In this document: positions 46,301 through 62,700 of the stretch, one piece after another
Layout of the letters: the number at the start of each line of letters is the position of its first letter
Position numbering within the stretch: the first letter of the stretch is position 1
NCBI GenBank assembly: GCA_963853835.1
Contig: OY970822.1
Coordinates: forward strand, 20,803,058-20,867,057
Length of the DNA: 64,000 nucleotides
Reading direction: 5' to 3'
Source of the DNA: Calendula officinalis
Taxonomy: Eukaryota > Streptophyta > Magnoliopsida > Asterales > Asteraceae
Notes under the pieces: model-generated
Told to the model about the DNA's origin: nothing
Databases searched by the model: none
What the model saw: only the letters and a program-made list of their open reading frames with translations
Translations under genes and position numbers: made by a program

Positions 46301-48348
46301 ACTTCTTCTGATTTACTTCTATTATCCCTAGACCTGATTTCAGTAGCCCCTGACTCCTCACTTTCTGATAGATTAGATGACTGAACATGATCACCTTTTG
46401 ATTTGAACTGCTTAGGAGAATTGGCGGGAAATCGCCTTGCAAACCCACGTCCTTTTTCACCAACAGTTATATTAATATTATCACCATTACCTGAAACAGG
46501 GAACTGATCATTTGCAGGTACAACGGGTAAGAGATTTGTTCTCCTTGCTGTACGTGAGATCTTTTGGGGCCTACGGTCGGCCCATTGGGCTACAGGTGGA
46601 GATGAAGACCGTGTTGATGATGATGATAAAGTCCGTTTACGGTTGACCGCGTTAGGGTTTTTACTTTCCATACCACTGGAAACAGTTGGTCTTTGAACAT
46701 GGGATGATTTGGGAATGACACCTGTCCCTGATCTTGGACCTCTAGCACCAGCATGTAGTTTAGTGCTAGAAGATGGAGTACCGGAAATAAAGTCATCTCT
46801 GACATTATTGACCCTGGTTGTCAGAAAATACATTAAAAACCAACAACAGTAGAACATGATAGAATAAATAGCAGAAATGAGTTGCATACTTATTAAGAGG
46901 TCTGATATTTGTCCTTTCCTGCTCTAAGTTAGTAGTTTGATCTCTTCTATCATGAAGAAGGGATGTAATCTCCTGCTGCTCAGGCCTAGGGATGGAAGAG
47001 CGCATACCCGTACTAGCCTGCTGTGTGGTGGCATTTGGCCTACATCATCCAAATATGGATTCAGTTTGACTTAAAACGAATATTAATTATCATCAAAGAT
47101 AGAGGCTTTCAAGGATGACAGGTGTCACCTGAATTCATGGGGATCATTTAACCTTGATCTTGCATCAGGAAGACCTCTTGGATGTATCCTGTTTCCATCA
47201 ATAGGTTTTGCAGACACCAAGCTTGTATTATCAGCTTTTATTCCAGTTCGTTTTTTCTTCATTTTTGCTTTTTCCCATCCATCAGTTACAATTGGCAGCA
47301 CTCGATCAACAGAATTACTGTTGGGAAGTCTTACAATTTCTCTATCTCTATCTACAGATCCAGTTGATCTAGCAGGAGTGTTAGGCCGTACATCTCCCTA
47401 CAATTGTCAAACCAAATATATCATTATTTTTGGGGCAGTTTCCCTATAAAACTTCAAATTTTCATAATGTCATTTCAAACACATTTCAATAGTAACCTTA
47501 TAAAATCAACTAGATGGAAAATCCTTCAATGTCAAAAGTGAAAGAAAAAATTAGAGCAGAGATACAAACCCTTTGATCTACCATAGAAGTTCTGGTTCGT
47601 TTGTTAGGAACAACATTTTTCCCCCTGTCTTCAACCTTTTGTTCCTCAAAGTCAAAAGGACTAGCAAGAACATGGCTTTGGGCACCCAATTTGCTGACAG
47701 CTGTACGGTCCGTGAGTAAAACATTTGAACGATCACCAGAAAAACCATCAGGTCGAGATCTCTTCCTCGAGGGTATACTTGGAAAACATTTGTTAATCAC
47801 CGACAAAACCTCACTAAAAATCTTCACTCGCTCCCTAACAAGTGAAAGAATATTACAAACACAACAAATGTATGTATACACACATATATATATATATATA
47901 TGTATATGTATATATAAATAAAAGAAATTTACCTGGCTTTGATGGTTGATTCACGTAGACCAACTCTTAGTCGTTTAAGATCCTCAGGTGAGGATGAAGG
48001 AAACTTGCCTTTCAATAAACCAGATGGCGAGCCATCTGGTGCACAAAGGGCAGCACTTGCAAGACGTTTATAATCCCCATGTCGGTTACACTTATATTCA
48101 GTGGCCATTGACTTAAGGTCAAACCTTAAACATTGGAAAAAATTAGTCACATCACCTTGACTTACATTTATTGTACTACTTCTTGACATGCTTGGAAGAG
48201 ATGACAAAATTGGATTTTCCATATTTTCACGAAAACTTGATGATCTGTCCATTGAAGAGGCTGTGTGGGACCCACGCTTCCCGGAATTATATAATGGTCT
48301 GTTTGGACTACTGCTAGATGAAAGATCGAATTTACCAGATGATGCCAT
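43337..48348 (-). CDS. Large conserved plant protein, probably nuclear, function unknown
   Basis: Fourteen coding exons: 48348-47933, 47834-47570, 47397-47129, 47039-46890, 46813-46085, 46004-45910, 45830-45780, 45703-45615, 45522-45085, 45018-44944, 44820-44750, 44636-44579, 44490-44292 and 43929-43337. They sum to 3498 nt, 1165 residues, with every junction GT-AG and in frame. The N-terminus MASSGKFDLSSSSSP with DRSSSFREN, and KRLRVGLRESTIKARERVKI, match a plant family to which I believe Arabidopsis At2g19390 and At4g29790 belong. The middle is Ser/Lys/Arg-rich with basic clusters such as KKKRTG and NKRTRTS (likely nuclear signals). A conserved block QKHPAVTAATDFL...DDGHEELLAAVKAVINP follows. 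A helical region holds DKDIDRLEEKHNRQ-type residues and EFERLSLDKLTGMAYQKYM, and the acidic tail ends GLEIPMDDLTDLNMMV. No enzymatic domain is seen. The name At2g19390 is from memory. Confidence 0.88.
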
Positions 48349-49649
48349 TGAACTACTGCATATGCATTATCTGTGTTACAAACTCTGTCAAAACTGTGGT
48401 GCATGACAATACTGTAGTGCCCACCACATGAAAGCAAAGCTCAGATCTTGTGACCACTAAAGAAGAAGCCTAAAACAAGTAAAAGGAAAATGAATCAAAT
48501 CTCCATAAATAATAAGGTAAAAGAGGAGATATAATTAAGCAGTTTGTTGTTAGAATGTGGAGTTATGACTTATAATCATTGACAAGTATTGAACTGATAC
48601 GAAAACTTTGCAATAAAATATAGCCAATAATGGTCCTCAAATATGTCAAATCTAATACACTAATTTCACCATAACTATCTTACTGGTTGCAAATTTCCCA
48701 ACATGAAACAAAAAATTACATAATACAAGCACATATATACACCAATTTACATATTACATCAAACATGGAACAAACAAACACCAACACGCAATGATCTTGA
48801 TTAACTAGCTGATGATCTTGCATTCATAATTATCAGCTCAAAAACTAAATCAATGCCATTATATTTATTTGTCTAGCTTATAACTCAACAACGATTTGAT
48901 CAAAACAGATATCCAGTAAATATTCTATATGCATATACTTCCGATCTCTCCTTAATTAAATATACAAACTAATATAATATCCGAATCATTAAACAACTGT
49001 ATGCCCCTAATTCCCACAAATTCGTGCTACTTGAAACCCTAGAAATTCAATCGACACGACAACACAACTTCAAAATTAAATTTAACAGAATCTAGCAACA
49101 CCACAAGTTTATAAATCGGTAAAATCGAATTAATTAAGCAAACAAAAAAGAGAAAAAAAAAACAGCAATATACAGATTTACACGTATATACCTTTACTTG
49201 AAACCGGTAATCGCGTGTGAAATTCGTCGTCTTAGGGTTTATAGAAAGCTTAATCGAATTGTTGAGAAATTTAACATCAGGTTTTTTGAGAATTTAGGGT
49301 TTGTTTTTTGAGAATGATCCTACTAATAATTATTACTTCGATGTGTTTTTGGAGAAAAGATGAAATAAAATTGATGAAAAGTTCGTTTCGAAGCCATTGC
49401 AGCGCCCTCCTCCCAGTGTTATGACCGGAGATGCGTTGGATTGAATGAATTTACGGTTTTGCCCATGGTTTTTTCATGAGAATGATGCAGTATTGCTTTT
49501 GAAGAAAGGGTATCAATGGAATGCTCAAGGTTGGAGCCGGCTCGAAGGCTCAAGCCTGGCTATTGGTTCTATTTTCTATTTTTTGGTGTAATATAAGAAT
49601 TAAAGTATTTTGCTAGAATCATAAAGTTTCTTCTCAAAATCAGTTTACA
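48349..49649. other. 5' UTR, 5' UTR intron and promoter of the large nuclear-protein gene
   Basis: Upstream of ATG 48348 on the minus strand a leader exon seems to end near 49190 (TTTCAAGTAAAGG before GTATATACG), suggesting a 5' UTR intron of about 0.7 kb. Sequence at 49195-49300 (TAGGGTTT, CTAAGACGACGAA) looks like a transcription start region. Beyond about 49450 is spacer without a gene. Confidence 0.45.
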
Positions 49650-49850
49650 CTTCTTCTGATTCAAAATAAGTGACATACTTTATTTTTCACGGGTTTTAAG
49701 AGAAAAGATTATAATGATGATTAAATTTAATTAATTGGATGGTTAGTGGTAAATGAGTCTCAAACCTTTTGAATAAAGTGGGGTTAATGATGTTTAAAAG
49801 TAAAAAAGTAAGGGTAAAGGAGTCATTTCACTTTTTAAAGTAGATAGTTA

Positions 49851-50685
49851 GAGCATCCCCAATGGTTAACCTAACAAAAGCTTATTACTTTTGTCACATC
49901 AACATTTCAATAACTAAATTCCTAGATAACATCTTCAATGGTTAACTTTTTACAAAAGTTTTTTCTTCTATAATATTTCTAATTCACCTTTATCTATCTC
50001 AAATGTTTTATAAATACCTCATATATATAATTTGATAATTTCTTTAACATCTTATTAAATATAATATTTTTTAAAATATCTCATACAAAAATATTATAAT
50101 AATTGACATTAAATGTTATATAATTTATTTATTAACTAATTAAAATATAATAAAGAATTTATACTTCCTCCGTATCAAAATAAGTGACACAAATTGGCTT
50201 ACACGTTTTTTGAGGTAAAAGATTAAAAGTAAATGTTAAAATAGATTAAAGTACATAGTTAGTGGAGAATGAGTTCCACTTTTCTTGAATAAAGTGATAT
50301 TAATGAGTTTTAAAAATAAAAGTAAGAGTATTAGTGTAATTTCACTTTATTAAAGTGGATAGTTAGTGGGTACGGGTCCCACTATTTTTACCAAATAAGG
50401 AAAGTTTTCAAAGTGTGTCACTTATTTTGATACACCCCAAAATGGAAAGTGTGTCACTTATTTTGATACGGAGGAAGTATATAATATATCTAAGATTTAA
50501 AATGAATACTTATTAAACATAAGGGACTAAAAAAGACAAACATTGAAAGTAAGTTAAAAAGTTAGTAGAATAAAAGTCTTTCCAATAAGCTTTTAAAAAA
50601 GCGTGACATTCCAATGATAAAAAGTCATGTAAAAACTTATGTAATAGTAAAAAACTTTTAAAAAAAGTTATCATTGGAGATGCTC
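49851..50685. mobile_element. PIF/Harbinger-type MITE, 835 bp, with its own insertion
   Basis: Inverted ends GAGCATCCCCAATGG and CATTGGAGATGCTC, flanked by TTA at 49848-49850 and 50686-50688, the 3 bp TTA/TAA duplication of PIF/Harbinger elements. About 314 bp of its length is the nested Stowaway at 50164-50477. No coding capacity. Confidence 0.85.
50164..50477. mobile_element. Inner Stowaway MITE, 314 bp
   Basis: Near-perfect inverted ends starting CTTCCTCCGTATCAAAATAA, with TA duplication at 50162-50163 and 50478-50479. Same family as the outer, older copy, sharing TAGTGGGTA...CCACTATTTTT and GCCAAATAAG-type internal phrases. Confidence 0.93.
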
Positions 50686-50804
50686 TTAGTGGGTATAAGT
50701 CCACTATTTTTTGCCAAATAAGATAATTTTTTAAAGTGTGTCACTTATTTTGAATCACCACAAAAAGAAAAGTGCGTCACTTATTTTAAATAGAAGGAAG
50801 TACA

Positions 50805-52248
50805 AAAATTGCATACAATAATTATTGTACTTAATCAAATATTTCAACAAATAATGTGTATGATTTATAACATTTTTGTCTGGCTTATATATCTTAAGGA
50901 CTTGAGATAAGAATTATTTAATAATCTTAAAATTTTCTTATATAATGAAACAATGTATTTATTATGCAATATTGAAATCTATTTTTTGCATGTATTAAAT
51001 GTGTTAATAATGTAACCTCATTATAAGTTTGTAATATACGTTATTGGAAATTAATAATATAAAATAATATTGTTGTTTTTAAATACAATAAAAACAAATT
51101 GTTGTGTTTTTTAGTGAAAACAATTTGCAAATTGCAAATACATTTATATTCATTATGATTGTACTAAACTATTTCGTTAATTGTTAACTTTGTTATAATT
51201 AGAGCATGTTTTCTAATTGAATAAAATATAAACTTGTATACTAAAAAAAGGTTTAAGTGCATTAATGTATAAAACAAGCATAATTTCGCCCGCAAGTTGC
51301 AGCGGGTTTTAGAAATTCACAAATAATTTCAAAAATATCAACAGATTATATAGTAATTCAATAAAAGAACATGTTAAAAAAGAAAGTATGTTAATAGTAG
51401 GTGTCCTATCTATGTTTCATAAGAATAAGGTTGTTAACGCTATGTTTCATTGAAAAAATTTCAACCGTAAAAACTTCTGTTTTTTTGTACATTGTCACTT
51501 TTATATAGATATATATGTCATGAAGTTATAAATTAAATAAAAATAGATAATCTTCTAAAAGAATATATTTCACAAAATCTATTAATTTTTAAAATTTATA
51601 TTAATATCAAGGTAATTCTTAAAATAATATATACTATCACGTTATTATCATAGTTTGTCATCATAAAAAAAGTTAGTAAAACAAAGTTAGTTACTAAAAA
51701 TAAGTAGAAACATATGAACTTCGGTATTATTTTTATACTCACAAAATAATAAGAGAATACCACAAATAATTGAGCCCAACTAATCATATTTATATTTATA
51801 TTTAAAAAGAGAGATTATCCAATTGGGCCCAACCTAGCCTTTAGAAACGAAGGATCTTAACGGCCAATGTGCTCTTCTTTAATGGATTAGATATACAATT
51901 ATCAGACTTTATTTGTACAAATCCTCACGTCACCCCGTTCTTTTCATCCGTTCCGTGCAAAATTTATAATGAACAGTAACTTGAATGGAAATTGTATATT
52001 AAAGGTAAGGGTAATGTATGGTAATTGTATATTATAGGAATAAAGGGGGAATAATTTGTGTGGTTATCATATGTTTAGTTAATACTTCATATTGATAGAT
52101 TTATATATATGATTTAGTTGTTTTTAAAATGGTCATAATTTTCTGTTTTTGCTATAGGTGTTCCACTTATGATGGATGCATTTAGGTGGATATATGATTT
52201 CTTAAAAAAATATAGTTATAAACCCGTAAAGTTCTACGTTTATTATAA
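50805..52248. other. AT-rich spacer, possible old Helitron end
   Basis: No gene. At 51288-51312 the minus strand reads AACCCGCTGCAACTTGCGGG, a hairpin like the Helitron 3' ends at 3.6 and 6.6 kb, but it is followed by CGAAATTATGCTTG rather than a clean CTRR end, so it is only a decayed candidate. Confidence 0.4.
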
Positions 52249-52257
52249 TTAATCAAA

Positions 52258-53631
52258 GGTAAATGTCATAAATTGTCCCCGTGGTTTTGGGTTTTCTGGC
52301 ATTTTGTCCCTAAACTTTTTTTTTCAAAATTTTTGTCCTTGTACTCTTTAAAGTTCTGGTTTATTGTCCTTCCGTCCAAATTTGGTTGTTAACTAACAGA
52401 AGATGCCAAAAAACTGAGGGTATTTTCGTCCTTTTCCATTTTCTTTTTTATTTTCATTTTTTCTATCTCCCTCCCTCATCTTCCTCAATCTCCTCCACCC
52501 ACATTTGATATGAACCCTAATCCTAAATTATAAATTCATAAAAAAATTATCAGTTACTGTTGGACAAAATGGTGGTCTACCTATCTCTTTTGTCGCCGCC
52601 ATATGCAAGAACCAAAACAAGAATTGTTTTTGTTGCTTAGATTGTGTTCGCACAAGCCAAGGCAAGAACACAAATTCTTGTAGATCTGAGATGAAGAAGA
52701 TAACGAAATCTACAACCTGCTCGAAATCATCTCCAGATTGACTCAAAATCATCTCCAGATTTACTCAAAATCATCATCCGTTCATTTTTTTTTATTTTTA
52801 TAAAAAAACATTAAACGACCTGCTCGTTCTAGGCATTCTCAATCTGCAACGCTGAATGAAATCAAAATAAACCGTCACTTGCTAATCCCAGATGGAGGTT
52901 CGAAGCACAAATCAGACCTGAAAGTTACCTGGTTTGAAGAAAGCGACGGAGGTTCGAAGCAGGTCTTAAATTGTTATATTCGTTCAGAAATAAAAAACCG
53001 AGATGGAGGTCATCATACTCCTTTTGTTATATTCGTTCATCAGCTTGATTGATATCACCAACTCACTCAGATCTTGAGAAGGTGGAGGATAGAAGCTGTG
53101 ATTGATCTTGAGATGGAAGAACACCCAAATTAGGTTTTTGTTAGGTTATGTGATTGATGATGAAATTGTGATGAAAAGATCTTAAAATTGTTGATGAAAA
53201 CATGATTTGCAGGTGTTGTTGATGGTAGAAAGTGATGGTTGGGTTGATGATGGGTGATCAGCAGTAAACATAGAGCTACTGATCAAAGACTTCCATGGTT
53301 TTGAGACCGATCTGAATTGCAGTAATGATAGCCGATTCATGATTTCCATTTGGATTTCGAAAGGAATGTTGTCTGCCATTTTAATTTTGGGCGGATATGA
53401 GTTTCTAGGGTTCTTGCGCCGTGATGAAAGAAGAGAATCAAGATGAACATGAAGAAGGAGGGGTAATTTGGGAAAAATGACAAATGTATCGTCAGTTAAC
53501 AGTCAAATTTGGACGGAAGGACAATAAACCAGAATTTTAAAGAGCACGGGGATAAAAATTTTGAAAAAAAAAATTTAGGGATAAAAAGCCAGAAAACCCA
53601 AGAACACAGGGACAATTTCCGACATTTACCC
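52258..53631. mobile_element. Pack-MULE with long inverted repeats, 1374 bp
   Basis: Long terminal inverted repeats: left GGTAAATGTCATAAATTGTC, right the complement of GGGTAAATGTCGGAAATTG. They run for about 180 bp including GTCCTTCCGTCCAAATTTGG at both sides. A perfect 9 bp target duplication, TTAATCAAA, flanks it at 52249-52257 and 53632-53640, diagnostic for Mutator-like elements. The interior is unlike a transposase and contains an F-box gene fragment. Confidence 0.92.
53182..53379 (-). pseudogene. F-box domain fragment captured in the Pack-MULE
   Basis: A frame of 65 codons starts MADNIPFEIQMEIMNRL, followed by SLLQFRSVSKPWKSLISS. This is the N-terminal F-box of plant F-box/kelch or F-box/interaction-type proteins (usual form IQMEILKRLPVKSLLQFRSVSK.WKSLI), which links targets to SCF ubiquitin ligases through SKP1. 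Three codons of the usual PVK are missing and the frame stops soon after the box, so it is a fragment. The parental gene is not in the window. Confidence 0.85.
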
Positions 53632-53640
53632 TTAATCAAA

Positions 53641-54610
53641 TTATATTAAAGATATTTGTTTGTTACATTTTGTGTTCCTATGTTTAGTGATAACTTGCAC
53701 GTTTTGGTCTCCTAAATTTTTTTGGTGTTTTTCTTTCACTTGCTTAGTTGCAACTTTTGTGACAATTTATATGAACGACGAGGAATGTAATCTTGTGCGT
53801 TAAGGGTGAAATTCAATTTTTTTTTTAATATTTATTTATGTTAACAACAATGTATATGAAATGTATATTCGTAAAACTTGAAATCAACTTCTTTAATTAA
53901 CTTAAAAGTAAAAACTATTCAAATTTAAAAAGTATACCAACTAATAGAAAGTTAATTTTGGCATTATAAAAATAGAGATTTAAACTTTATTATTAAAAGA
54001 ATACATCTAATGGCTAGTAATGAGGAGTATAGGATTGAAAGTACATACATCAAGCAAAAGCAAATAATAAGTTAATAACCTAAAAATTCAAGAGACAAGT
54101 ATTGAATAGAGACCTCACATTTTCTTCTACATAGTTTTAACATTCATTTTAAAATTATCTTTTGTTATTTATTTCTATAACATTCATCTAAAAAGAAATA
54201 ATCTAAACCTATTATAATTCAAGAAAAAGAAAAAGAAAAAAATTGTGGCAACAGAAGTTTGGTGACAGGGCATTTACCCCAGGGTGGTGTGGTATAGCGT
54301 AGTGTGGTGCACCCTCTCACCTTCTCAGTACACAAGGTTGTTAATCAAATAATATAACGTATTCAATCACATGCGAAACAGATATTCCATGCTGTTTGGA
54401 CTCATAGAATATTTAAAATGCTTCTTAAGATCACTGCCAACGGTGCCGCCGGTAGGCACCGCCGGTTTGGCGCCAGAACCGTCACCGTTGGCACGGGACA
54501 TCGGTGGCACCGCCGGTTTGGCCCACGCTGGTTTGGAGACGAGACGGTAGCGAGCGCCGGTCGTTTTTCTTTTTTCTTTTCTCCCCCCCCCCCCAAAGGT
54601 AATATTACCG

Positions 54611-54612
<2 letters not shown>
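53641..54612. other. Spacer without a supported gene
   Basis: AT-rich to about 54240. Then a GC-rich patch (54425-54600) with repeated CACCGCCGGTTTGGC phrases and a C11 run at 54585. Open frames on both strands there are low-complexity and not recognisable. Confidence 0.45.

Positions 54613-54684
<72 letters not shown>
54613..54684. repeat. (TA)n microsatellite
   Basis: About 72 bp of TA dinucleotides abutting the left end of the long inverted-repeat element. Confidence 0.95.

Positions 54685-59087
<4,403 letters not shown>

Positions 59088-59165
<78 letters not shown>
59088..59165. repeat. (TA)n microsatellite right of E3
   Basis: About 78 bp of TA dinucleotides. Confidence 0.95.
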
Positions 59166-59171
<6 letters not shown>

Positions 59172-59770
59172 TTTTTAATCCTTTTAAATCTCTATAAATA
59201 CCCACATTCATAACGGTATCACCACGATTGGGCATGAGTATACTGGCGTCATTTTTATCATTGGCACGCCTAGATCAGTTGATCCCGTCACTTTGATTCT
59301 GTTTGGAGACTGGAGGGATGGGTGCCTGAGTTTGGGTAGGTGAGGCTAAATGAGTTTTGTGTGTTTATTTTGTAATGATAGGTCCTAAAAAATTTAAAGA
59401 AAGAAATATTATTGGTATGTATACGAGGATAAGCTGACATTAATTTGGCAAAAACATTAGCAAATTTTGTTTTTTCTTAAATGACCTGTGCTAGTACGTT
59501 ACGATTCGAGTATATACATCTTTGAACCCAAGACGAATAGTACGAAGGAATGGGACTTGAAGCCACCGTTATATTTTGTCAGCTTCACTGGCCATTGCTG
59601 ATACCCTTCCACGATCGTTGATTCATTTCGCAATTTCACATCAATTTCATGTTCATACAATCCTGTGAACCTATCTAATTACAAAACTTCAATTCATAAT
59701 CTATACAATTAATTTAGTGTTTTTTTTACTCGTGGAATTTGTTGTGGTTTCTATCAGCATCAGAGAAACG
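59166..59770. other. DGAT1 promoter and 5' UTR
   Basis: No gene. A CTATAAATA motif at 59191-59199 is a possible TATA box but lies rather far from the ATG. The 3' part (about 59560-59770) is the probable 5' UTR. An in-frame ATG at 59717 would add 18 hydrophobic residues that known DGAT1 proteins do not have. Confidence 0.4.
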
Positions 59771-62700
59771 ATGACATCCAACGTACATAGAAGTCCGATC
59801 ATGAACGCCAGCGAAGGGATATCCAATTCTTCTTCGTCATCGAAAACTAATTCGTCGGAGGACAATTACGGTTTGATTAACGATTCCAATCGTAATAATA
59901 ACGAACAGATCGGAGCTCCTAATCGGAAAGCAAACGGCCAAAACATCGTTCAAAATGGAGGTGGAAATAGTGTTGCGCATTACGCGTATCGTCCATGCAC
60001 TCCAGCTCATAACAGAATCAAAGAGTCTCCTCTTAGTTCTGATGCCATTTTTAAGCAGGTTTTCTCTTGGTTCTTCTTTTGTTTCCCGAATTCCGGTAAT
60101 ACATTGGCTTATTTGCTGTCGTGTAACCTAATTCACGTTCCGGAGAGCATGAAACGTTGAAGAGTTTATACTGTGCTCTTTGATTGCATATTTGACTACA
60201 TTAACCTAAATTATCCATAGGTATGAGCTGGTTTTTAATTTAAATACCCTTGCTAGAGTGAAATTGGAATTAGGTTTTGTGCATGAACCAGAATATTGTC
60301 GATTTTTAGGCATTTTGACAGGTGATCAATACAATTTACCGCATAATTAATACACAAATGTACAACTTGTAATCTTGTATGTAGTTTATTGAGAAAGGGA
60401 GGAAGTAAATATGTACAATTTATCTGTCTCAACAGAAAGATGCTTGCAGATGTTTGAAACTTTCATATATACAAATTCAACATGAAATGCTCCATAACTA
60501 AGACAGATTTGAATGACAATAGTTAGAAGAGCTTCAATAGCCTGCCAAACTTGAAACTTCCAAAACTGTAAACGAACTTCTGAATAACAATGTCTTTTTC
60601 TTAGCTGTTTCCTCATTTTTCATTTATTATTTTTGCTGTTAGCGTAAAACTGCTTACAGGTTATAACTTATAACTACATTTTGTCTGATTAGAAAGTTTT
60701 TGCAGAGTCATGCAGGCCTTTTTAACCTCTGTATAGTGGTGCTTGTTGCTGTAAACAGCAGGCTCATAATTGAGAATCTTATGAAGGTGACCCTATGTTA
60801 GTACTTGTCACTCTTAACATAGTTTTCTCTCAAGTTTATATTGTTGTCCTTAATATAATCTCAATTAATTTTACAGTACGGCCTATTGATCAATACCAAT
60901 TTTTGGTTTAGTTCAAGATCATTGAGGGATTGGCCTCTTCTTATGTGCTGGTAATTTTGTTATTTTCTGGGACTTTCTTTTCTCTTCATTTTTATAAATT
61001 TAGCTCCAAATAAGAACTTGTTATTCCTATTTGTAAATTTAATCACTGATTTGGCTTCAATGCTTTTAAATTTTTAGTCTGTCGCTTCCAATCTTCCCGC
61101 TTGCTGCATACATTGTTGAAAAGGTAGCATGGAGAAAACGTATGTCTAATTCTGTAAGTAAATTGTTTTTTATTACTAAGCTAAAAATAGTGTTCAATTA
61201 CTGAAGTTATAACAATTGATGATATTTTGAATTTGATGTACTCTTGTAGGCTGTTATCACTCTACATGTTATTATAACTACAATTGCCATTTTGTATCCA
61301 GTTTTCATGATCCTGAGGTTAGTGTATTATATGCATATAAATGCATATATGCATATACACAATTATCAAAGGCATGATTCTCAATTTCTCGTGTACTTTT
61401 TTTGAAATTTTGCAGGTTTGATTCAGCCGTCTTATCAGGCGTTACACTGATGTTGTTTGCTTGTGTTTATTGGTTAAAACTGGTATCTTTTGTGCATGCA
61501 AGTTATGACATGCGTTTGCTAGTGAAGTCAACTGATAAGGTAAATCATATCTTAGCAGACATGATCAACTTTTATGGTATAATCTTGAAAATAATAAATT
61601 ATAATTAGTTGTACAAATTATTGCATTAGGATAAAGATAAATCTAGTTCATCGAGTATGGAATACTTTTATGATGTTGACTTCAATAGCTTAGCCTACTT
61701 CATGGTTGCTCCCACATTATGTTACCAGGTATACAACACCTTTTTTTTAACTATAAGTTTTATATCATCCTAAAATTAAAAAGAGTTTTTATAGTATTTT
61801 TATGTGTAGAGAAGCTATCCTAGAACTACATGTATTCGAAAGGGTTGGGTATTAAGGCAGACAATCAAGCTCATAATATTTACAGGGGTGATGGGATTTA
61901 TTATTGAACAAGTAAGTGTTCTTTAATATGTTATAAATTTTTGGATCTCATCCTTTTTTCCATTTTGACTAGAGGTGGCAAAATGGGTGGGTCGTTTAGG
62001 TTGGGTCGGGTCAAAACAGGTTCGGGTCGAAACGTGTCATGGTATCACCATTGACCCGTTTGAGATAAAACACAACCCAAAATTTAATTTAAAACTTGAA
62101 CTTACATATTTTAGTTTGTATGCAGTATATAAACCCTATTGTTAGAAACTCAAGGCATCCATTAAAAGGGGACTTTTTATATGCAATAGAACGGGTTTTA
62201 AAGCTTTCAGTTCCAAATTTATACGTTTGGTTCTGTATGTTTTACTGCTTTTTTCACCTTTGGTAAACAATCTAATCTCTCATTTATTCCGCTTAACAAA
62301 TAATTAATTATATTACAAAGAATGCTGCCTGCTAATATAATTATAGGTTAAATATTCTTGCTGAAGTTCTTCGTTTTGGTGATCGTGAATTTTATAAAGA
62401 TTGGTGGAATGCACAAACAGTTGATGAGGTAAGCTTTATGTCATTTTAGTATTCTTTTTTAAACTTTCATTTTAGTTTCTAATTTTGCTTTATGTGTCTC
62501 TTTTTGTATTCATGCTGCTATTAGTACTGGAGGCTATGGAATATGGTAAGTTAAATATCAACTTTTAGGTTTTATTATTTTCTCCTATCATTTGCTGTAC
62601 TTTTGGTTAAATTACTGGACACTATGAGATGAGTAACAACTTTTTTTTAATTGTTTGATGGTTTTTACTTCATAGAATAAACAAAGTATCCAAAGATATG

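Larger units (their letters stand above)
49650..50800. mobile_element. Outer Stowaway-like MITE, interrupted
   Basis: The left end CTTCTTCTGATTCAAAATAA and right end TTATTTTAAATAGAAGGAAG are degenerate versions of the Stowaway terminus (CTCCCTCCGTCCCAAAATAA class). TACA flanks both ends (49646-49649 and 50801-50804); TA is the normal duplication. It is split by the Harbinger-type MITE at 49851-50685. Removing that insert joins two halves homologous to the inner Stowaway copy. Confidence 0.75.

Noticed and set aside
51288..51312. Third Helitron 3' hairpin (CCCGCTGCAACTTGCGGG on the minus strand)
   Set aside because: No CTRR|T end follows and no 5' end was found, so it was kept only as a remark in the spacer entry.
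59717..59770. Earlier in-frame ATG for DGAT1
   Set aside because: It adds a hydrophobic stretch absent from DGAT1 proteins. ATG 59771 starts the usual hydrophilic N-terminus.
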